A stretch of DNA of 64,000 bases from Watersipora subatra (lineage: Eukaryota; Bryozoa; Gymnolaemata; Cheilostomatida; Watersiporidae), in the NCBI RefSeq assembly GCF_963576615.1, contig NC_088711.1, forward strand, positions 25,824,182 to 25,888,181, written 5' to 3'. Position 1 is the stretch's first letter; each line of letters opens with the position of its first letter. Below the pieces are notes generated by a model. That model had not been told where the DNA came from and did no database searches. It saw only the letters and a program-made list of their open reading frames with translations. The position numbers and the translations under genes were made by a program. Positions 37,201-46,800 of this stretch are shown here, piece after piece.

Positions 37201-40200
37201 ACTCGTCAGTTTTAACACATACCGTCCGTTTTAACACATACCGTAAAACCTCTAATTAAACACCATGGTGCTCTATTTTTCATCCCTTTCTCAATAGTGG
37301 CAGTCAATTCGAGGCGGCGTTCAAATAGGAGCTAGCAGTGTATTTTGCAAATGCCTCGTCAGATTTTTCGGGAAATAAATTTAGCCCTATTACAGACCAA
37401 GCGAACGTCGCCTATATTTTGCCCTTTTCTCCGGTGGAGAACCAATATTAAACCTTTTGGAAGCAATAAATCTGCTAACTTACCTGCAACTCGTCAAAGA
37501 TCTCTTAATAAATATGCAGCGAGAAACCGAGAAATACATGTATCTCTACTAGTTGATATCTATTGCTTGCAATTGACCTGCGATGATATTATAGCCTGTG
37601 TCCTTTTTTGCAATTTGTTGGCATCTTCAATTTTTATTTCATTCTAAATTGGAAGTTATAATTTTATTTTATAACTGTATTTAACAACGTTACATAAAAG
37701 CTCACTGCACTCATTGATATGTTTGCTACAGTTTGTAGCCAAAACTGGCTTTTTATGTGCAATAGAACAGGATTTTTGGGCGTCGATCCATTGTAAGCCA
37801 TTTTAAGATAACCGCAAGTAAGCTATCAAATAATATGCTATAAATCTACAAGTTTACAAGTTATATAATGATAATCTATCAAATAGTACAAATATATATT
37901 CATGGACGAGTGACATAAACAAATCATACTTATATTACATGCAGCAACAAAAATTAACGTTCAGGAACGAACATCTTCTAGTTGTCCAATACCTCCCACA
38001 ATATCTTCTGGCTTCAACTCTTCTTCTGTACTGCTGAACTAGTTGATATTAGCGTCCAAACAATTTTTTGGCAAATTGAAATGTTCACGTGCTGCATGTA
38101 ACACAAATGCAACGTGTCAAAGTTTGCTCGCTAAATGTAAATTTTGGCCCAAAATTTGCAAACTGTTTTTCTATGCATGTTCTTCGAAGTATTAAGACCG
38201 CGTTAAACAAGGAACTCTTATTAGTCTGAGACAGTAATTTTTTCTATGGCGTTGCTTTCAAAGTTCATTTACTATCGTAAATTTACACCCTTTTTTATAG
38301 ATACATGTACTACGAAGTATCAAGACTGCATTAAACAAGGAACTACTATTAGCCTGAGACCGTTATTAATTATTTTTATGGTGTTGCTTTCAAAGTTTTA
38401 ACGAAAAAAAGCGAAAAGTTTCAGAATTGGACAATGGGAGACTTGATTGTTATTAATGTTAACGATTCATTATTTATATGATCTTGTGGGCACTTTCTAC
38501 TAATCACTTGATATTATAGATTCATAAAGATCAAAGATAATCAAAGTGGCCGTCAAATGGAGATGGCGTTCAAATAGAGGGTGGCACTCTATTTTTCAAT
38601 CCATCTCTCGTAGTGGCGGTCAAATAGAGGTGGCGTTCAAACAGAGGTGGCGTTAAAATAGAGGTGGCGTTCAAATAGAGGTGGCATTCAATTAGAGGTT
38701 TTGCGGTATGTATAGCACTGTAGTAATGGTACACAACTCTGTTTTAGGACTCCTTACCATGGAAACCACAACTAATGGTCTAGGAACAACAACAGAAGAT
38801 AATATGGTTGTGACGAGCACTACTGCTGCTCCAGCTACAACTGACCACACCTTTGAAATGAGAACAGTAACAACTGATATTGACCTAGTTACTACGACGA
38901 ATGATCCCACTGTTGAAACAACTGATAGTGACCCAGTTACCTTCACCACTGACCTCAAATATGAAACTATTACTGGTTTTCATCATATGACCCCGACAAC
39001 TGATATTGACCTAGTCACATCGACAAATGATACCCCTGGAACAACTACAGACATTGATCCAGTTACCACGATAACTGATGTTGACTTAATGGCCTCGACA
39101 AATGTCTACACAATTGAAACAACTGACAGTGACCCAGTTGCCACTACAACCGACTACTCCTTTGAAGCAACAACGGATAGTGACCCAGTTGCCACTACAG
39201 CTGACTACACCTTTGAAGCAACAACAGATAGTGACCCAGTTGCTACTACAGCTGACTACACCTTTGAAGCAACAACTGACAGTAACCCAGTTGCCACTAC
39301 AGCTGACTACACCTTTGAAGCAACAATTGACAGTGACCCAATTGCCACTACAGCTGAATACACCTTTGAAGCAACAACAGACAATGACCCAGTTGCCACT
39401 ACAACTGATTTTGATGTACTTGCAATGACTACTGACAAATTATTGAAAACGACATTTGGTGGGAACCTAGTAACAACACAAGAATCCCTAATGACATCTG
39501 ATACTGACCTGACTAGCACGACAACCGGTCAGACATTTGAAGATACAAAAACTGGCATGGCGACCTCTTTGACAGATGAAACACTAGAAATAAGAACTGA
39601 CACCCCTAAAATTGGTGTTGCTCTAGTCGCCATGACAACTGACCATGCCTCAGAAATAGTGAGCGGTACTGGCCCAGCTACTACAAATACCCACCTTGCA
39701 TATGAAGAGGCCACTAATATTGGGGAACATGTTATCAGAACTGACCATTTATTAGAAACTAGAAGGTTGCTTACAACGACTGATATTGACCGTGTTGTTG
39801 AAGTGAATAAATCCACTTCTCAAGCAACTGAAACTGACTTGGGTACTACGAAGCACAGTTTAGACTCATCAGGTCAGAGCGTAAACACGACAGCAGATTT
39901 TGACCTAGTTGCTTCATCAGATGACCCAACAACTAATATCAACCTCAGTGCCGTAATCACAGAAACCCATCAACAAGTAGCAACTCGTGAAATGGTCATG
40001 AATGGACCTGACAAACATGGCACAATCCAGGATGTACATCAAACAGTTGACACAACAGCATCTTCATTGAGCACACAGAGAGCCTTACCTGAAACGCCAA
40101 CAACTGTCAATACAGCCAGTTCATTGCGGACTAATGAATATTCTACCGTTGCAGATATAGCCAAAGACACGCTACAGGTTTTATCAGCCAATCAAGGTAA

Positions 40201-43081
40201 TGTGTCTACAGAGAGAGCTATCCGCCTAGACACAACCGCGTCATCTACTTTTCGATCTTTGTCAGATAGCGCAAGACAGGCGACCGCCACAGCTGGCAAT
40301 AAGTCTGATGCTATGAGAGTGACGACTGGCAAGTCGACCACGCAAAAGGAGTCGCTTTTAAACGCACGTCAAACATCTTTGCAATCAGTTATGGCTACAA
40401 GAATACACAGTATGCCAGTTCAACATTTGGTCATACCCACTACAGTAGGTCAGAAATTGCCTTCCAACAACCAAACAGATCATGACAAAACTAGCAAACA
40501 AGCCATTCCACAATCATCGCTTGGTGAGACACCTCATCAGGAGCGTACTACAATTGCTACACCATTAAACAGTACTACACAAGACATCCGCGTATCTCGT
40601 GATGCAAATGTTTCTGCTATTGCAGCTACTTCTGACACATCATATCTAACAAGGATAAATTCTCTCCCAAGCTTCAAGAAGGCCTCTGAAAAACACCTTT
40701 TTACAAAGCTGGAAAAAAATGATGCAACAACGGCTTCTGGAAGTCTAACCACAGGTACCATTGACATGGATGGTACGATCTTGATGACCGATGAGCAAGG
40801 TTACACAGAGAGTCTTACACCCATAGGTAGATGCTTTAATACATACTTTTCCTTACCTTAACTTCAACCATATTACTCTTTGCCTCAGAGTTGTTTTGGA
40901 GAATAACTGACAGCATTTTAAAATAATCCATTGATGACAATACAAACATGTTTTTAGTTTTCACCAATAATCTTGATATTAGTAGCATGACAGACATACT
41001 TCAGAATAATTTTTTAATATACGACACTGAAAAAAATATTTTGCCTAAACATAGATATCTGTACTTCAGAAATTCAGAAGAAATTTGATGTCAAGGTAGG
41101 CCACCAATCTGTGAATGTGATGTGATGGCTGCTGTTTCAATCATTTCTTTGCCAGCTTTTCATGCTACTAATTTGGTGGTAGTCAGTGTGCCGCGCAAGT
41201 ACCGTAAAACATTCTGTATGGTATTTACACATCCTACATCAGTTCTAGAGTGATGGCTATAAAATTACATCAATATCCCATGTATACAAGTTGAACATTT
41301 GACAAAATTCTCTGTGCAAAACAATGACTATTAAAGGTCAAGCTCTGCTTTAATAATTAAGGATTTTGATCGACCAATTTTTAAACATTCTAGCAGAAAA
41401 ACTGTGGTTTTAATATAATCAAATAGTTTTATTTTATTGAACTTACATAAAAATATTATTTAACCAAAATTTTAATGCTACCAGTTACTAATAATGCATG
41501 TACAGTGCGTACTGTCAGTTAATTTTCAACACAATGGTTGGGGAAACCATGAGCATGTTTGGATTGGCACCTCTTTGCATTATCGCAACTGCATGCCTAA
41601 ATACAAACAAATACTTTAAAATCCAATTGAATTTTCACCCTAAATAAACTACATGTATATAATTTAGTACAACTGGCTTTAGTAGATTTACCAAAATTAC
41701 CAAATCTCCATTTACTGAAACAATATGAAGTTTTTTTTTACAACAGTTGCACTTATTACAAGCACTTTTTTAATATTAATTTGTCCTAGAAAGGTTTGTA
41801 GCCCTTTGTTATAAACAATTCAGAGTGTCATGAAAGTGAAAGCTTTATCTTTGTTTCAAATTAGCTGTTTTAAAGAAGATGCTAAACACCCAAATTTTGT
41901 ATATTTGTATTGAGTAGGCAATTCCTATTAAGCATACATTGTTATGCGTTAAACTTGTTGCACGCTGCAACAAACATTTTTATAATATTGTATTGTATTT
42001 TTGTTTAATATGTTCATCTCGCAGCGGAAAACTTAACAGATATGTCAAGTAGTTACATTTGGTAGTAAAATGAAGGCGCTATTTAAAACAACGTAAAAAC
42101 TACATGTAAAAAGCTAAACGATACATACGAAACTAGATAAATAAAATAGTAATGAATGCAAGAGGTTTTCTTTGACACATCACTTTTATGTTGAAAACAT
42201 TCAAATGATGGTACATCTGTGGCAATACAGGAGACAGATGTTGAGCAGGTACATGTAGCGATAGAGATATGGAGCCTAAATTAAATGAACTTCAAGTTAA
42301 CATCAACAATGCTTTTTTAGTTTTCACATAAATTTTCAATTATCACGGGCAGCTTGTCAGCTTTTACCAGTTTTAAGCTTCTTTTTCGTCACAGCACTTT
42401 CACAAACTTCCTAATAGTAGCTACTTGACAGCTTTAAAAAAATTTTAAAGAATTGATCCCAAGGTGTTTTTCATGTTTCCATGATATGCTGTTTTGATTA
42501 TTTAGCAATCATTGCCCTTTTCTTTTTTTCGCTACTATTAGAGTATTCTGAAGCTCTAAACTAAGAAATAAGGTATATAGCAATTTAACACCGGTTAGGA
42601 AAGGTAGTACTGATTTACAAAACTACCACAAATCATGTTTACATGATCGTGAGCTTTGTTATTGAAGATATTATGATCTTGCTTGTTTTGGTAGATTTAC
42701 ATCAAGTGTCAATATGCTAATATACATACTTCTAAATACTTATTCCATGTAAGAATTTTATACACATTGTGCTGGTTCTGCAGTCATTGTTAACCATTCA
42801 AAATCGTTCGAATTGCAGTCACCAATGAAACACAGAAATATGAGATGGGTACACATGGAAACATTCTAGTCGAACCGAGAACTGGTCAGTCAGAAATGGA
42901 TGAAGTCATGTCAGCGATTATGAAAGAAAACGATGAACCAGTACGTCGCCGGAGCATTCAGATAGCCTATGCAATTCTGTTGTCAATTGTCGGCTTTGTA
43001 GTCGTTGTTTTTGCTGTCGTGGGAATAACATATTACGTACGGTATCTTAGAGGCGAGTCCTACATTGTTAACAAGATGTAA
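24974..43081 (+). CDS. Gene B: mucin-like single-pass membrane glycoprotein
   Basis: Seven exons join in frame: 24974-25232, 31374-31532, 32749-32964, 34376-34588, 35621-35725, 38748-40826 and 42819-43081. They encode about 1097 residues, with every intron in phase 1. Domain order is a signal peptide (MICLLLELLLFSLAIPA), a glycosylated beta-rich ectodomain (to about residue 317), a Thr/Ser-rich mucin-like stalk (about 318-1010), a transmembrane helix (about 1058-1084) and a 13-residue tail ending YIVNKM. It is probably a heavily O-glycosylated surface receptor or adhesion protein. I do not recognise the family. The start could instead be an alternative first exon of a larger A+B gene, because an acceptor in the right phase lies just upstream. 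Confidence 0.75.
25380..25500 (+). repeat. tRNA-derived SINE head
   Basis: A box A-like tggcgcagtggttagtgtgt and a box B-like ggaagttcaaatcct lie 50 bases apart, as in RNA polymerase III promoters of tRNA-derived SINEs. It lies inside intron 1 of gene B. No full cloverleaf can be drawn with confidence, so a functional tRNA is unlikely. Confidence 0.6.
25971..26016. repeat. Perfect 20-bp hairpin
   Basis: The arms tttcactaaaaatacatgta (25971-25990) and its exact reverse complement (25997-26016) flank a 6-nt loop. Confidence 0.9.
26259..26459 (+). pseudogene. Decayed duplicate of gene B exon 5, left part
   Basis: The segment aligns with 35612-35819: aaaggagc.tgatgtggtct, ctgagcttatctg, tctagaggttt and the donor-side atggttagt are shared, as is intron sequence up to catacatattgtgca. 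A one-base loss in the ttctctttc region and other substitutions break the frame, so it is a relic exon lying 9 kb upstream of the functional one. Confidence 0.85.
27429..27480. repeat. Perfect 20-bp hairpin, 12-nt loop
   Basis: The arms tacttatattactgtgcaag (27429-27448) and its exact reverse complement (27461-27480) enclose ccgaaacatcga. Confidence 0.9.
27506..27580. repeat. Perfect 21-bp inverted repeat, 33-nt spacer
   Basis: The arm at 27506-27526 (ttcccttaactctttcgcta plus c) has its exact reverse complement at 27560-27580. It lies 26 bases after the previous hairpin. Confidence 0.9.
28180..29376. mobile_element. Middle nested TIR element
   Basis: The left end ctaggacacttatgtattcg and the right end gcgaaatataagtgtcctag are inverted repeats. 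Subterminal gcgaaa/ttcgcg motifs occur on both sides. It sits between the arms of the outer element. Confidence 0.7.
28787..29198. mobile_element. Innermost MITE (ctaccgtacttttcgga ends)
   Basis: A 412-bp element with imperfect inverted ends ctaccgtacttttcggac and, on the reverse strand, ctaccgtactgtttggac. Subterminal gcggcttat repeats are present. Ends of this kind are common on hAT-type MITEs in animals, which is a family-level resemblance only. Confidence 0.7.
30238..30300 (+). repeat. Decayed duplicate of gene B exon 5 region, right part
   Basis: The sequence gtgcaaggttcaacgtattt and the following cttgtttttaagtttgaag align with 35815-35870, the intron sequence just past exon 5. It completes the copy interrupted at 26460. 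Confidence 0.75.
30800..31035 (+). repeat. 21-bp minisatellite (cacataacagtgggcatggtc)
   Basis: About 11 to 14 copies with cacata/cacatg and tcca/ttca variants. Decayed copies continue to about 31145. Short frames are open on both strands because the unit is divisible by three. Confidence 0.9.
31374..31532 (+). CDS. Gene B exon 2
   Basis: The acceptor tatgcag and donor g|gtttgt, phase 1-1. The product includes AQTVRLVGTRVDVYGRGGER and ends CVNYVLADGEVEATIYV, with an NGS site. Confidence 0.7.
31920..32710. mobile_element. Truncated family 1 element, chimeric
   Basis: The sequence from about 31920 to 32590 follows the interior of the element at 37227-38711 in the same orientation. From about 32600 the 5' part of the element starts again (ggtggtgcggcattaaacct). 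Both copies lack complete ends. Confidence 0.75.
32749..32964 (+). CDS. Gene B exon 3
   Basis: The acceptor ccattttag and donor g|gtattg bound 216 bases in phase 1-1. The product includes LDMRWAENNSFIEFLGEPKN with glycosylation sites NNS, NCS, NST and NES. Confidence 0.75.
32965..34375. other. Gene B intron 3, no recognised feature
   Basis: AT-rich intron without a supported gene or repeat. A short palindromic run (aggaaaataaactttttcct) occurs near 33280-33300. Confidence 0.35.
34376..34588 (+). CDS. Gene B exon 4
   Basis: The acceptor ttttgtag and donor g|gtaagt bound 213 bases in phase 1-1. The product includes YVGGYDSVLTIASHSSNSTL and later NITNNTVRISYDPFAILMRG with N-x-S/T sites. Confidence 0.75.
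35621..35725 (+). CDS. Gene B exon 5
   Basis: The acceptor tttgttag and donor g|gttagt bound 105 bases in phase 1-1 (LKLEYLSKEPDVVSPGTYTL, then a Gly-flanked strand SLSGGLEVSLSIEDG). A decayed paralogous copy lies at 26259-26459. Confidence 0.75.
35962..36525 (+). repeat. 48-bp minisatellite, about 11.5 copies
   Basis: The unit begins cctagtctgtgttagactaa, followed by gttaccgtgtgtatctctat and tacttcga. The internal tagtctgtgttagacta is itself a small palindrome. The open 183-codon frame is a consequence of the unit length and has no splice support. Confidence 0.95.
37227..38711. mobile_element. 1.45-kb TIR element, family 1, copy 2
   Basis: The left end cataccgtaaaacctctaat and right end attagaggttttgcggtatg are inverted repeats. 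The right side carries five 17-bp subterminal copies of aggtggcgttcaaatag. A frame near 37980-38060 on the minus strand (STEEELKPEDIVGGIGQLED) is shared with copy 1 and looks like the acidic end of a lost transposase. The element stops only 36 bases before gene B exon 6. Confidence 0.85.
38748..40826 (+). CDS. Gene B exon 6: mucin-like Thr/Ser stalk
   Basis: The acceptor gttttag and donor g|gtagat bound 2079 bases in phase 1-1 with no stop (692 whole codons). Thr is the dominant residue. Between about 39115 and 39415 a 17-residue unit (EATTDSDPVATTADYTF) is repeated about six times, encoded by a 51-bp minisatellite. Spacing of Asp-Pro and Thr-Thr suggests dense O-glycosylation. The second half is less repetitive and contains several N-x-S/T sites. 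This is an extended stalk between the folded ectodomain and the membrane. Confidence 0.85.
40862..42818. other. Gene B last intron, no recognised feature
   Basis: About 2 kb of AT-rich intron. I see no exon, RNA or strong repeat. Confidence 0.35.
42819..43081 (+). CDS. Gene B exon 7: transmembrane helix and short tail
   Basis: The acceptor aattgcag, phase 1, leads to a juxtamembrane region (VEPRTGQSEMDEVMSAIMKE), an RRR cluster, and a hydrophobic helix (AYAILLSIVGFVVVVFAVVG). The tail RYLRGESYIVNKM is followed by taa at 43079-43081. The Tyr in the tail could be an endocytic or signalling motif, but no standard motif is complete. Confidence 0.8.
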
Positions 43082-43184
43082 CCTGTGAATTCGAGTATGC
43101 ATTTTTTGTTTTCGGTTGATGACTGTCAAAACTGCTGAAAGTTCCTCATTATTATTCATTTTTCGTTTTTCAAGTTTATCAATG

Positions 43185-43190
43185 TTTAAT
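43185..43190 (-). terminator. ATTAAA polyadenylation signal candidate for Trio/Kalirin
   Basis: The reverse strand reads ATTAAA, the commonest variant hexamer. No AATAAA was seen on this strand between the Trio/Kalirin stop and this point. If it is used, the two convergent transcripts overlap by up to about 100 bases. Confidence 0.3.
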
Positions 43191-43273
43191 ATAGTATAGT
43201 TGAAGTAAATCATTTGATATATATATATATATATATATGTAAAGACAATGTCTATGCACAAATGGTAGTGGCA

Positions 43274-43279
43274 AATAAA
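43274..43279 (+). terminator. AATAAA polyadenylation signal of gene B
   Basis: A canonical hexamer lies 193 bases after the gene B stop codon, preceded by an (at)n run at 43218-43238. Confidence 0.65.
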
Positions 43280-43378
43280 GAAAACAAATGCATTAAGTTG
43301 CCTAGCAAAATGAATGTGGAAAAAAATTTGTAATACTAATGCATGGTTTGACAGGAGTATGGTTAGCTGGGAGCCTCC

Positions 43379-43450
43379 TCAGCAGTTGTGTGTGTATCGA
43401 GAGTTGGAGGCTTTTTTGCGTCTTTCCGTTGATTTAAGTACATGGAAAGT
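43379..43450 (-). CDS. TRIO/KALRN: Candidate alternative last exon of Trio/Kalirin
   Basis: On the minus strand an acceptor tacccacag is followed by two overlapping open frames. One (phase 0) contains LKSTERRKKASNS and ends at 43379. The other (phase 2) contains MYLNQRKDAKKPPTLDTH and ends at 43363. The upstream exon has only weak matching donors (cat|gttttaa, or a GC donor ag|gcatgt), so this is a tentative replacement for the short read-through end at 43649. Confidence 0.25.
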   Translation of the reverse strand, partial: TFHVLKSTERRKKASNSRYTHNC

Positions 43451-43648
43451 CTGTGGGTAGGCAATTTGTTGTCCTTTTCTGGGAGCATGTTTAGCCAGCT
43501 GCATTTAATACATCTATCGGCCAGTGGTCGCATCCTGCTTAAAGATATACATGTTTGTAGGATTTATATTGCCTTAAATTGCAAATGACCATAATTTAAA
43601 TCCGTGGCGAATTTTCTTGTGAAATACAACAAAATAATACGAAAATGC

Positions 43649-43874
43649 AAGCTACAGAAATGTACAAAAGTATTTCATGCTAATTAAAACATGCCTTGGA
43701 TTTTTAATGAACATCACTTTGAGCAAGGTCAGGCAGCCTTCTGATACATGCGGAAACAGCTCATCAGGAAATGAAGGGTTTCCTTGGATGATGTTATCTT
43801 TTGTAGCTTGGACATCTTTATGATAAAAGGGTGTGACTCCGCATAACATAAGGTAGGTGAAGACTCCTACAGAC
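43649..43874 (-). CDS. TRIO/KALRN: Trio/Kalirin pseudokinase exon 4 (C-lobe) and stop
   Basis: The acceptor ctaacag starts with one base that completes the Trp of the conserved DIW motif, followed by [16 protein letters not shown] (helix F and the loop after it), then helices matching the lower kinase lobe. After FIKNPR the frame leaves the family pattern and stops at 43649, shorter than vertebrate Kalirin, which continues about 60 residues. Confidence 0.85.
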
Positions 43875-46800
43875 CTGTTAGCAAGAGCGTCATAATGTAA
43901 ACATCTTGCAAATGATAAGATGTTTTAAAACAATTTTAATGCTGGCTTTTGTTCAGCACTGCATTCCGTTGCACAGTATCAAATGAAGTTCAACAAAAAA
44001 ATTTTTGTACTTACACAAAAGAAAGCATAAAACAACATTTGGAGTGCTTTATGTAAGGCTGGTATAGACTAAAAACTATCAGCTTGAAGGAGATTAGAAA
44101 AAACATTTCTATGAAATAGCACTTAATTAAGTATATGTTTGTTTGTTTATTTTCATCTATAATATAACTACAAAAAATAATATGAAGAGTGTTTCTTACA
44201 GTATAAAAGAACAAGAGAAATAGAAAAAAAATGTCACTCCAGGGCTATGTAGTTAGGCTATGTGGACTATGATTTAAAACAATGATGTCTTTTTCTGCAA
44301 AACGTAGTATGAAACATTTCACTTGAGGCGCGAATTGCTTCTGTGCTGCCATATATTATTGTTAATCAAAAAGGGATTTGACGTTAGGAATAATAGAAAT
44401 TGTGTTGAAGATATTTACCAAATGTCTGTGGTAGGAGCAACACTTTTTGTACTGATAACTTCAATCGACTGAAACTCGATATCATCAGACAGATCAGGTG
44501 ATTCACATTCCTTGGCACACGTATCTTCATTGGCATCGAGAAATCTTGCATACTCGAAACCTGTTAGTTTTAGAATTCGACTTTCCGTAACTAGTACAGT
44601 TTCAGGCTAGAAAAGAGAAAGGACAGACAATTACTGTGAAATACATGCAGCCCTGAATGTACATGTAGCATAGATTTGCCAAAGAATTTGAGGAAGGTGT
44701 GCCATAAGTTTATGAAAAGGCTCCTTGGAAATCTAAATCTCGAGTCAGCTTATATTACCCAGAGACTACAATATAAGGTGCAAAAATTGACAAATATTTC
44801 TGCCAAAATTTTGGACAAAATGTTTTTATTATCTAGACAACTGACCGCTTTTTCAGCCGTTGCCAAACAAAGACCAGAACGCAATATACTCACAAGGATG
44901 TTGAGGTGCAATACATTGATTTCTTGGAGGCGCTGAAGAGCTTGCATTAGTTGCCGAGTGTACAACACAAAATCTACTTCACACACAGCTTCTTCCAAAC
45001 ACAGGCGCTCTAATAACGGTTCTTTTATGCTGTAAAATACAGGTTAATGATGTAATATGCAAAATTGAAGCTTCTAAACAGTTTCAGTACAACCTGGTTT
45101 GCCTTCTTGATTTTTATTTGAAGCAATGATTTATGACGAGAAAAATGTTTTCATAAATGATTCCCAGGAAGTTTGCAAGACACCAACTATTGAATCTGAG
45201 TTAGTGAACCATTAACATAAGGTGTTATAGCAATGTAGGTCAGATGGTATTTTACACAAAGCTGTTGTGATATGTAAAATGTTATACACAGGTTGCTAAG
45301 AAAAGGTATGCTTCCACATCCAAGCCACATGAACCAGTTTGACAAAATTTCCACTACATTAGTGACAAACGTTTTTAACTTTCAAATCAATGCTCGTAAT
45401 GATAATAGGAGTTAACATATAATATAACTTGAAAGTAGAAACTGCATTAATAATGTAATAATAAATTGGTAATTTTAAAACAAGTAAATTGAGGTGTGGA
45501 CTCGACAATACAGGGAATTAACAGATCATGACAGAAATAAGGAGCTAGTCTAATTTAGACTGCACACACTTTATAATTCAACAGAACATATTCATTTTTA
45601 TATTTAGTATGCATTTAAAAGTATATCATGATCAGCCTACTACTATCACTATTACTCATTTGTAGCTTTTTTCTGCATCACTCTCACATTCTTTCTCACA
45701 TTAGCTACTAGATGGTTTCAAAGATTTTACAAGAAACTAATCGAAAGATTAAATTACACGAAAGATATTGGCTCATATTTTTCGATATTTGTGGTTTTAC
45801 GTAAAAGAAAAACACTGACTTCTTTTTTTTACGACTACCATCACTGGTGCTAGTCTTCTTTAGATCAATGATTTTAAAACTATAACAAGAAATTATGAAA
45901 CTCTGCTTGATATTATTCACACACTATAGAACCAATGTATGTGAAGAAGAATTTGGTACGTATGTACCACTTTCGTAAACACCCGTAAGACAGGAATTAG
46001 TCTGTCGGGGCGAATGTCTGCTAAAATTTCACGTCGTTGTTTAGAAGATTTTTACATGTAGATGTAATCGAAGGGTGAGGTTTGATTGTGGTTCGTGTGA
46101 GAATATAAGCGATTCTTAAAAATAAACTTGCACAAAATCTTAGTACATTTAATCAGATAGTATCGATCTTTTTCTTTCTTTCATCTGTGATTTTTTTTTA
46201 TATTTGCAGTGATCTGACTGCCAGGATGTTTCAAGATTAAATTGACAAAACTTTATTTAAAATTCTGTTAAAACACTCAGATCAAGCAAAAGTGATATTA
46301 TGACATCTATAGTTGCAAAGAGACCGACAGAATAGCAACACGTAATGCTGCAACTTAACATAATAACACTTATCAACTAGTGACATAATCTTAGCACATA
46401 TTTTTTTTCTGAGCGTTTTAAACATGATCAAGTTTTATCGATTTTAATCTTGAAACGTTCTTGCAGTCAGATGACTTCAAACATTAACAATAATAAAAAA
46501 ATAAAAGAAAAATACTGATAATTTCTAATAGAATCTACTAAAACTTGGTGTAATTTCATCTTTAAAGAAAGTTCTACAAAAACCTTTAATAAAATAAAAT
46601 AGGGTGATTAATGTTACTAGTGGGCAAGAGTCTTCAATTATAATTATAAAGTATTCAACAGAAAATTACTTTTATATGTACATGTATATATCTATAAATG
46701 TAAATTAACTGCAACTTTTGAGTAAACTGTACCGATCTGTCCTGTGGCTATATTCGAAAATGCATTATACCTACACCTACAGTATTATACCTCCTTTAAT

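Noticed and set aside
38692-40767. Several minus-strand frames opposite the mucin exon
   Set aside because: Shadows of the long coding exon on +, created by its biased Thr codons.
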